From contig LVBO01000246.1 in NCBI GenBank assembly GCA_001604435.1, positions 1 to 6,204 of the forward strand: 6,204 nucleotides of DNA, written 5' to 3'. Origin of the DNA: Synergistales bacterium Syner_01. GTDB lineage: Bacteria; Synergistota; Synergistia; Synergistales; Aminobacteriaceae. The position numbers were made by a program, and so were the translations under genes. The notes under the pieces are model-generated. The model had not been told where the DNA came from, did no database searches, and saw only the letters and a list, made by a program, of their open reading frames with translations. The stretch's first letter is position 1, and every line of letters begins with the position of its first letter. Below, piece after piece: positions 1 to 4,931 of this stretch.

Positions 1-78
1 AAAAGACATAAGAACAAAGCGCACACTCGCCCGAAAGAAGAGTTCGGAGAACACAGCAAAGAGACGGGGCATGAATAA
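1..78 (+). CDS. possible C-terminal tail of an upstream gene (partial)
   Basis: Frame 1 is open from the window edge for 25 codons and ends in TAA at 76-78, leaving 35 bases before the ftsY start. The residues are very hydrophilic, rich in Lys, His and Glu, and end in KETGHE. That could be a charged tail of an upstream protein but shows no family motif. Frame 2 is also open from the edge to 127, so the choice of frame is not secure. An upstream gene in the same direction would fit the crowded layout of the rest of the strand. I do not recognise the protein, and the region could equally be leader sequence of ftsY. Confidence 0.3.
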   Translation, partial: KRHKNKAHTRPKEEFGEHSKETGHE

Positions 79-91
79 GAACTGCATGCCT

Positions 92-103
92 GGAGGAGGA
101 GGG
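92..103 (+). promoter_or_regulatory. strong ribosome binding site of ftsY
   Basis: A purine run of repeated GGA units (GGAGGAGGAGGG) lies 10 bases before the ATG at 114. It offers several registers for pairing with the 16S rRNA tail. It supports the 114 start, and no other start nearby has such a site. Confidence 0.7.
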
Positions 104-113
104 CGAACACAAC

Positions 114-1055
114 ATGTCTTTTTTTGAAAAACTTAAAAAAAGTCTACAGGGAGTACGTAAAAAATGGAGCGGCGGACTCTCGGGAATTTTTTCGGGCGGC
201 GCCATAGATGAGGGATTCTGGGAACGTCTTGAGGAAGTCCTTATCTCGGGAGATGTAGGCGTCACGCTTTCCCTGAGATTGATCGACGAGCTGAAAAAAG
301 AGGCGCGCGCGCGCGGCGCCAAGACGCCGGAGGAGCTTTTCAGCTTCTTCGCGGATATTTTAGCAGCCCGCCTTTCAGCTGTTCCTTTGATGGGACAGGC
401 GGTAACGCCGGACAAAAGCACCTTGACCATAGTCATTCTCGTCGGCGTCAACGGAAGCGGGAAAACAACAACAGCTGGGAAACTTGCTTCTCAATGGACG
501 AAAGAAGGCCTACGCGTCGTCTTTGCCGCCGCCGACACATTTCGCGCCGCCGCGATCGATCAGCTCAAAGTATGGGGAGAGCGATCCGGAGTTCGCGTCA
601 TCGCCCAGCAACAAGGAAGCGACGCGGCCGCCGTCGCCTTCGACGCGCTCTCAGCAGCGAAATCGAACCGTGCGAATGTTCTCCTTGTCGATACGGCCGG
701 ACGTCTTCATTCGAAGCATAACCTCATGGAGGAACTCGGCAAAATTTACAGGGTGCTTGAAAAAGAGCGAGGCGACGCTCCTCTTGAAACGTTGCTCGTT
801 CTGGATGCAGTGATGGGGCAGAACGGGCTTGCTCAGGCGCAGACATTCGATAAAATTATGCCTCTTTCGGGCGTTGTCCTTTCCAAATACGATAATACAG
901 CGAAAGGCGGCATTCTTCTTGCGATAGCGGAAGAGTTAAAAATGCCGGTGCGATATGTTGGCCTTGGAGAAGGCGAAGACGACCTGCGCCCCTTCGATGT
1001 CCACGAGTTCATCACCGCGCTTCTGGAAGGAGAAAAAGATGTCGGACGAGCATAG
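114..1055 (+). CDS. ftsY: signal recognition particle receptor FtsY (SRP GTPase)
   Basis: FtsY is the membrane-associated SRP receptor. It forms a GTP-dependent twin complex with Ffh, delivers nascent membrane proteins to the translocon, then resets by mutual GTP hydrolysis. The 313-residue product has the N domain helical bundle at about 1-95 and the G domain at about 100-305. Visible motifs are the P-loop GVNGSGKTT (111-119), the SRP-GTPase DTFRAAA element (141-147), DTAGR (193-197), the guanine-specificity motif in the form SKYDNTAKGG (257-266), and the closing GLGEGEDDLRPF (283-294). The usual G4 form is TKxD, so Ser replaces Thr here. LDAVMGQN (230-237) replaces the common LDATTGQN. There is no long acidic A domain as in E. 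coli; the protein begins with the short basic amphipathic segment MSFFEKLKKSLQGVRKKW, typical of short FtsYs, which probably touches the membrane. The next gene starts inside its 3' end. Confidence 0.97.
   Translation: MSFFEKLKKSLQGVRKKWSGGLSGIFSGGAIDEGFWERLEEVLISGDVGVTLSLRLIDELKKEARARGAKTPEELFSFFADILAARLSAVPLMGQAVTPDKSTLTIVILVGVNGSGKTTTAGKLASQWTKEGLRVVFAAADTFRAAAIDQLKVWGERSGVRVIAQQQGSDAAAVAFDALSAAKSNRANVLLVDTAGRLHSKHNLMEELGKIYRVLEKERGDAPLETLLVLDAVMGQNGLAQAQTFDKIMPLSGVVLSKYDNTAKGGILLAIAEELKMPVRYVGLGEGEDDLRPFDVHEFITALLEGEKDVGRA
1028..1032 (+). promoter_or_regulatory. ribosome binding site that fixes the start at 1039
   Basis: AGGAG sits inside the last codons of ftsY, six bases before ATG 1039. 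The longer in-frame ATG at 955 has no comparable site and would bury 101 bases in ftsY, so this site decides the start of the downstream gene. Confidence 0.65.
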
Positions 1056-1869
1056 AGCAGAGGCGAGATACAACACCACGCTTGAATCCCCTCTGTCGTC
1101 GCTCCTTCGTTCTCTTTATCTGCACGGAGTTGAGCATTGCGCACTTGCGACCGCGAAAGGTTTCCCAATTTTCTCCAAGGACCAGATAGTTTCTCTCCTT
1201 GAAAGAGGAAATGCGGATACAAAAGTCTGCGAAGTATTCGCATTACTTTCATCGAACGGTTTCGCCTGTTTGACGGAGCAGCGGCTGATGGAACCCTTAA
1301 CGCCGGTTTTACTGGTTACCGACAGGGGAGTGGAGCTCGTTCCCGCGGGGAGAATCCCACAACCTTCTCCCCAGGAAGAAGACGCGGCTCCCGACGAGGT
1401 AATAACGGACTCGGGGCTCCCTTGCTGGTGGACCGTACCGCTTCCTCTTGCTCTCTTGACGGGGAAAAAAACACTTTTAAACCCCGCCGCGGAAAAACTC
1501 CTCGAAGGATATGCGCCGTCTTCTTTCGGTCGAAAGAAAAAGCATCCAAAGGAATTTCTTCTCGAGCTCAGCTGCAAATCGACGAAAAAAAGGAAGGCCG
1601 ACTCCAAGCATTTTCTGTTCACAGAGTTAAAGGATTCATTTTTCCTGATCCAGGATGTAACGGAAGATTTACAGAGTGCGGATCAAATGGCATGGCTTGC
1701 TTCCATCGGGCAAGCGTTTCTGTCCGATCTCAAGTGCAAAGGAATACCGGTCCGACAGATTCGATCACCTGAATATACAACCGAAGAAGAGAACGGGAAA
1801 CACCTTGCGTGCATCTGGGAGGAAAAACTCCTTGGTTATGTCTGTATCGACGACGAGCAAAACGAGTAG
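1039..1869 (+). CDS. uncharacterised protein, possible degenerate PAS-like core
   Basis: I do not recognise this 276-residue protein at family level. It has no signal peptide or membrane segment and looks cytoplasmic. The N-terminal part (about 15-105) reads as an alpha/beta unit ending in LLVTDRGVELVPAG. An acidic, proline-containing linker (about 106-125) follows. The segment at 127-158 (LPCWWTVPLPLALL, then LLNPAAEKLLEGY) resembles the start of a PAS domain, where a strand is followed by an N-P-A-A-E helix. A very basic stretch (about 164-190) precedes HFLFTELKDSFFLIQDVTED (191-210), which resembles the last PAS strands and the exit helix of sensor proteins. No kinase, GGDEF, HTH or other output domain is present. 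Its ATG overlaps ftsY by 17 bases and its end overlaps the DUF4416 gene by 32, so it is probably co-translated with both. The PAS reading is inference from pattern only; function unknown. Confidence 0.85.
   Translation: MSDEHRAEARYNTTLESPLSSLLRSLYLHGVEHCALATAKGFPIFSKDQIVSLLERGNADTKVCEVFALLSSNGFACLTEQRLMEPLTPVLLVTDRGVELVPAGRIPQPSPQEEDAAPDEVITDSGLPCWWTVPLPLALLTGKKTLLNPAAEKLLEGYAPSSFGRKKKHPKEFLLELSCKSTKKRKADSKHFLFTELKDSFFLIQDVTEDLQSADQMAWLASIGQAFLSDLKCKGIPVRQIRSPEYTTEEENGKHLACIWEEKLLGYVCIDDEQNE
1818..1834 (+). promoter_or_regulatory. ribosome binding site with ambiguous start (TTG 1832 or ATG 1838)
   Basis: GGAGG at 1818-1822, inside the preceding gene, lies 9 bases before an in-frame TTG (1832-1834) and 15 bases before ATG 1838. 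The spacing favours TTG while the codon favours ATG. The two starts differ by only two residues (Leu-Val). Confidence 0.4.
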
Positions 1870-2401
1870 AAGCGCTTCGTATTTCTACCCGGTTAAGCTG
1901 ATCACCGGGGTTCTCTACCCGGACGAAGCGCTTTGGACGTGGACAAAGAACGCACTGACTCTCTTGTGGGGATCGCCCGAGGAAGAAAGCGAGCCATTTC
2001 TTTTTTCTTCGCTCACTGATTATTACGCCGACATAGCTCCGGTTTTATTCCGACGTTTTCTTTCTTTCAAGACTCTGCGGGATGCCGGGGAACTGCCGGA
2101 ATGGAAATATGCGGCATGTGAAACGGAGGAGAGGAGCGGAGCGCCGCGGAAAGTGAATATCGATCCGGGGTATGTGAACGGTGCGAGACTCGTCCTTGCC
2201 TCGACGAAAGATCATGCGCACAGAATCTATCTCGGCGGGGGAATCCATGCGGAGGTGACGTTGCGTTACAGGCGAAAGCGATGGACGCCCTTCGATTACA
2301 CTTTTCCCGATTTTGCGGACGGACGGTACAACGATTTCCTTTCTCTCGTAAGAAATCGCTGGCTTGATGAAATGGCTGCGAGGAGGCTGTTGAATGATTG
2401 A
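1838..2401 (+). CDS. DUF4416 family protein
   Basis: The product is a 187-residue member of the DUF4416 family, small proteins of unknown function found in various bacteria. Family hallmarks seen here are the opening strand PVKLITGVLYPDEALW (18-33), FSSLTDYYADIAPVLFRRFLSF (56-77, the conserved F.L/FTDYY element), the RKVNIDPGY block (104-112), and the LVLASTKDHAHRIYLGGGI block (118-136). EVTLRYRRKRWTPFDYTFPDF (139-159) closes the core. These dense Asp, His, Lys and Arg blocks look like a ligand or active site, but no activity is established that I know of. The upstream in-frame ATG at 1676 would overlap the preceding gene by almost 200 bases and adds non-family sequence, so 1838 (or TTG 1832) is preferred. 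The 3' end overlaps purB by 8 bases. Confidence 0.88.
   Translation: MSVSTTSKTSRSASYFYPVKLITGVLYPDEALWTWTKNALTLLWGSPEEESEPFLFSSLTDYYADIAPVLFRRFLSFKTLRDAGELPEWKYAACETEERSGAPRKVNIDPGYVNGARLVLASTKDHAHRIYLGGGIHAEVTLRYRRKRWTPFDYTFPDFADGRYNDFLSLVRNRWLDEMAARRLLND
2381..2386 (+). promoter_or_regulatory. ribosome binding site of purB inside the preceding gene
   Basis: AGGAGG lies 7 bases before the purB ATG at 2394 and within the last codons of the DUF4416 gene. The sequence TGAATGATTGA carries the ATG just ahead of that gene's stop (2399-2401), a classic translational-coupling junction. Confidence 0.75.
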
Positions 2402-3698
2402 CAGATATACGACCAAAGAAATGCACGCTATTTGGAGTGAAGAAAATAAGTTCAGGACATGGCTCGAAGTTGAACTTGCCGTATGCAAAGTCTGGAACGA
2501 ACGCGGCGTTATTCCCACGGAAGCGTACGACGAGATCTGCGCGAAAGCGGATTTTCGCATAGAACGGATCAACGAGATCGAAGAGCAGGTGCAACACGAC
2601 GTCATCGCTTTCGTCTCGGCGGTCGCAGAGACCGTCGGTGAGAACGGCCGCTATATTCATCTAGGGTTGACGAGCAGCGATGTCATCGATACCGCGTCAT
2701 CCCTTTCTCTTACACGTTCTTTGGGTGTAGTGGACGAAAAAGTGTTGCAGCTGATGTCGGCGGTAAGAAAGCGGGCGGAGGAGTTTCGATATGCACCGTG
2801 CGCCGGCAGAACGCATGGCATTCACGGAGAACCGACTACCTTCGGACTGAAACTGATGAACTGGCATTACCAGCTTCAACGGGACCGCCAACGAATCGCA
2901 CTCGCAGCGGAGCAAATCAATTACGGGAAAATCTCCGGTGCTGTGGGAACCTACGCGCACTGCGACCCCGACCTTGAAAAACGAGTCTGCGACATACTGG
3001 GTCTTCGGGCTGCACTTGTTTCAACGCAGATCCTTCAGCGAGACCGCCACGCGAACATTTTGAACACCCTTGCCCTTCTCGGAAGCGCCCTTGATCGATT
3101 CGCGACCGAAATCCGTCATCTTCAGAGAACTGAAGTCATGGAGGCCTTGGAACCGTTCGGAGCGCGACAGAAAGGATCGAGCGCCATGCCGCATAAGCGG
3201 AACCCGATTATCTGTGAGCGAATTTCCGGAATGAGCAGACTTCTTCGGGGCTACGCCCTCACAGGGATGGAAAATATCAACCTCTGGCATGAACGTGATA
3301 TAAGCCACTCTTCCGCCGAAAGAGTCGTGTGGCCTGATGCATTTCACGCAATTTGCTATATGCTTTCAAAAATGACTAATGTGGTCGAAAATTTACGTGT
3401 CGACACTGAGAAAATGAAAGAGAACCTTGAATTAACCCGCGGGCTGGTGTACAGTCAACGTATCCTCCTCGAACTCGTTGAGCGCTTTGGGATGCTTCGC
3501 GAAGAGGCGTACGCCATTGTTCAGGAGAATGCGATGAGATGTTGGCAAGAGAAGGTTCCATTCTTCGATCTCTTGCTTCATGACGAGAGGGTTTCCTCTT
3601 TGGTTTCCGAAACGCGGCTGCGTTCGTACTTTTCTCCGGAATACTATTTTCGATGGGTCGACGAAGTCTTTAAACGATTCTCGGAGGGCGAACGATAG
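2394..3698 (+). CDS. purB: adenylosuccinate lyase PurB
   Basis: PurB is a cytoplasmic tetrameric enzyme that removes fumarate from SAICAR (IMP pathway) and from adenylosuccinate (last step to AMP). The 434-residue product is of the shorter Bacillus/Thermotoga type. It carries the fumarase/aspartase-superfamily signature GSSAMPHKRNP (261-271), with the mobile-loop catalytic Ser at 262 or 263. It also has the LTSSDVIDT motif (92-100), the GRTHGIHGEPTTFG block with the general acid/base His at 141, and EEQVQHDV with the second catalytic His at 68. His68 and His141 agree with the Bacillus numbering as I remember it. The start at 2394 is set by AGGAGG at 7 bases and by the conserved MIDRYTTKEM opening. 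It is the last gene of the overlapping block; no other purine genes are visible in the window, and no purine riboswitch precedes it. Confidence 0.98.
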   Translation: MIDRYTTKEMHAIWSEENKFRTWLEVELAVCKVWNERGVIPTEAYDEICAKADFRIERINEIEEQVQHDVIAFVSAVAETVGENGRYIHLGLTSSDVIDTASSLSLTRSLGVVDEKVLQLMSAVRKRAEEFRYAPCAGRTHGIHGEPTTFGLKLMNWHYQLQRDRQRIALAAEQINYGKISGAVGTYAHCDPDLEKRVCDILGLRAALVSTQILQRDRHANILNTLALLGSALDRFATEIRHLQRTEVMEALEPFGARQKGSSAMPHKRNPIICERISGMSRLLRGYALTGMENINLWHERDISHSSAERVVWPDAFHAICYMLSKMTNVVENLRVDTEKMKENLELTRGLVYSQRILLELVERFGMLREEAYAIVQENAMRCWQEKVPFFDLLLHDERVSSLVSETRLRSYFSPEYYFRWVDEVFKRFSEGER

Positions 3699-3729
3699 AC
3701 GTTAGCAAAAAAGAGCGAATGCAATAACG

Positions 3730-3752
3730 GATTGTTTGGAAACAATCGTTTT
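3730..3752 (+). terminator. weak intrinsic terminator candidate after purB
   Basis: GATTGTTT (3730-3737) pairs with AAACAATC (3740-3747), giving about seven usable pairs around a small loop, and the run GTTTT follows directly. The stem is AT-rich and short and the T run is only four long, so termination may be partial. It lies 31 bases after the purB stop, where the overlapping block should end. Confidence 0.45.
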
Positions 3753-3815
3753 GAAGCGAACAGGCACGCGAGTGCTTTCCATTTGCAGTTGTACCAAAGT
3801 GAACGATCGGCCTTG

Positions 3816-3821
3816 TAAAAT
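3816..3821 (+). promoter_or_regulatory. possible -10 box of a glpX promoter
   Basis: TAAAAT matches five of six positions of the sigma-70 -10 consensus and lies 24 bases before the glpX ribosome-binding-site-to-ATG region ends at 3846. No good -35 box sits at 16-18 bases upstream; TTGTAC at 3789-3794 is 21 bases away, and TTGCAG at 3783-3788 is farther. The location after a terminator candidate is the main support. glpX could instead be reached by readthrough from purB. Confidence 0.3.
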
Positions 3822-3831
3822 ACTAATTTCA

Positions 3832-3837
3832 AGGAGG
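3832..3837 (+). promoter_or_regulatory. ribosome binding site of glpX
   Basis: AGGAGG lies 8 bases before ATG 3846, near-ideal spacing. It confirms the start and excludes the overlapping frame that opens at 3736. Confidence 0.75.
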
Positions 3838-3845
3838 AGAACTCG

Positions 3846-4859
3846 ATGTGCGCTGCAGAAATTTTTGCTGCCGACAGGAACCTCGCTCTCGAATTGGTAC
3901 GGGCAACCGAAGCTGCGGCTATGGCTGCTGGAAGATGGATGGGGCGCGGCGACAAGAACGCCGTTGACGGAGCGGCCGTCAATGCGCTCCGTTACATGAT
4001 GAACACTGTACCGATGTCCGGAGTCGTCGTCATTGGAGAAGGCGAGAAAGACGAGGCTCCCATGCTCTTCAACGGAGAGCAGCTTGGCGCTTCAGACGAG
4101 CCGCAAATGGACATCGCCGTGGATCCGGTCGACGGAACTCGCTTGACGGCACTCGGACTTGCGGGGGCGATCAGCGTGGTTGCACTCTCCGAAAGAGGAA
4201 CGATGTTCAACCCGAAGAATATTTTCTATATGAACAAGCTGGTCACAGGCCCTGACGCTGCGGATGTCATCGATATCGATCTTCCTCCGGAGGAAAATAT
4301 CGTCAGAGTCGCAAAAGCGAAGAAAAAGGCCGTGGACGACGTCACGGTCGTCGTTCTCGACAGGCCGCGCAACGACGAGATAAAGGATCACATACGAAAA
4401 GCCGGCGCCAGGATCAAACTTATCCCCGACGGCGACATCGCGGGAGCGCTTCTTACTTGTAAAGACCAGGGCGGAGCCGATCTCCTTATGGGAATAGGGG
4501 GTTCGCCCGAAGCCGTCATCACCGCCTGTGCAATCAAATGCCTGGACGGAAACATGCAGTGCAAACTGTGGGCTCGCAACGAAAGCGACGCCGAAGAGAG
4601 CAGGAAGAGAGGACTTGACCTCGATCAGGTGCTGACAATACATGACCTGGTTCAAGGCGACAACATCTTCTTCGCGGCAACAGGCGTCACCGACGGAGCA
4701 TTCCTGCAGGGCGTCCGTTACGAGGGACGCCAAATTCGCACCAGCTCAATGGTTATGCGTTCAAAAAGCGGAACGATACGCTTCGTGGACAGCACCCATG
4801 TCCCGAAGAAACTCTCGGAGCTCTCCAAGGTAAGCGGAATAGACTACAGCACCGTCTGA
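3846..4859 (+). CDS. glpX: class II fructose-1,6-bisphosphatase GlpX
   Basis: The enzyme hydrolyses fructose 1,6-bisphosphate to fructose 6-phosphate, the committed gluconeogenic step, using divalent metal (Mn or Mg). In some lineages the same family also acts on sedoheptulose 1,7-bisphosphate. The 337-residue length is normal. The GlpX motifs are complete: GRGDKNAVDGAAV (33-45), VVIGEGEKDEAPML (61-74), the metal-binding DPVDGT (93-98), IPDGDIAG (193-200), MGIGGSPEAV (215-224) and ATGVTDG (278-284). These acidic clusters are typical of the inositol-phosphatase-like fold, which is unrelated in detail to class I Fbp. No signal peptide or membrane segment is seen. It sits alone between two terminator candidates, so it is likely monocistronic, and it is not beside glpF or glpK as in E. 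coli. Confidence 0.97.
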   Translation: MCAAEIFAADRNLALELVRATEAAAMAAGRWMGRGDKNAVDGAAVNALRYMMNTVPMSGVVVIGEGEKDEAPMLFNGEQLGASDEPQMDIAVDPVDGTRLTALGLAGAISVVALSERGTMFNPKNIFYMNKLVTGPDAADVIDIDLPPEENIVRVAKAKKKAVDDVTVVVLDRPRNDEIKDHIRKAGARIKLIPDGDIAGALLTCKDQGGADLLMGIGGSPEAVITACAIKCLDGNMQCKLWARNESDAEESRKRGLDLDQVLTIHDLVQGDNIFFAATGVTDGAFLQGVRYEGRQIRTSSMVMRSKSGTIRFVDSTHVPKKLSELSKVSGIDYSTV

Positions 4860-4884
4860 TTCTCCGTCCGCCCAAAACATGAAC

Positions 4885-4931
4885 ATAAGAACGTCGGCGG
4901 GATACTCGGAGTACCCCGCCGACGTTCTTAT
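4885..4931. terminator. bidirectional intrinsic terminator between glpX and hypF
   Basis: A perfect 17-base inverted repeat (4885-4901 with 4915-4931, arms starting ATAAGAACG and ending CGTTCTTAT) flanks one A-C mismatch. Four more pairs (4903-4906 with 4910-4913) enclose a three-base CGG loop. On the plus strand it begins 25 bases after the glpX stop and is followed by TTGTTTC. On the minus strand it is followed by GTTCATGTTTTG. Both flanks are modestly T-rich, as in two-way terminators between convergent genes. The right arm includes the hypF stop codon (4928-4930). Confidence 0.85.

Larger units (their letters stand above)
3699..3845 (+). other. intergenic region between purB and glpX
   Basis: This is the only clear gap on the plus strand. 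It is more AT-rich than the flanking genes and has no coding frame with its own ribosome binding site. It holds, in order, a hairpin followed by a T run (3730-3752), a small six-pair stem (3762-3767 with 3772-3777) closed by a GCGA tetraloop of the GNRA type, a possible -10 box (3816-3821) and the glpX ribosome binding site. Confidence 0.7.

Noticed and set aside
303..314. Alternating GC dinucleotide run, possible Z-DNA or recombination site
   Set aside because: It is short and simply encodes the Ala-Arg repeats of the FtsY N domain; nothing else marks it as functional.
955..1038. Longer start (ATG 955) for the gene after ftsY
   Set aside because: It would overlap ftsY by 101 bases with no ribosome binding site, whereas ATG 1039 has AGGAG six bases upstream.
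1676..1837. Longer start (ATG 1676) for the DUF4416 gene
   Set aside because: The extra 54 residues lie in an alternative frame of the preceding gene and show no family similarity; the DUF4416 core begins after 1838.
2067..2660. Minus-strand open frame of 197 codons across the DUF4416/purB junction
   Set aside because: It is antisense to two well-supported genes, has no motif, and reads as a codon shadow.
4092..4733. Minus-strand open frame of 213 codons inside glpX
   Set aside because: It lies wholly antisense to a complete GlpX with all motifs; its composition is that of a shadow frame.
4885..4931. Palindromic repeat of the REP/BIME type or a mobile inverted repeat
   Set aside because: Only one copy is visible and it sits exactly between convergent genes with T-rich flanks, so a terminator explains it better.
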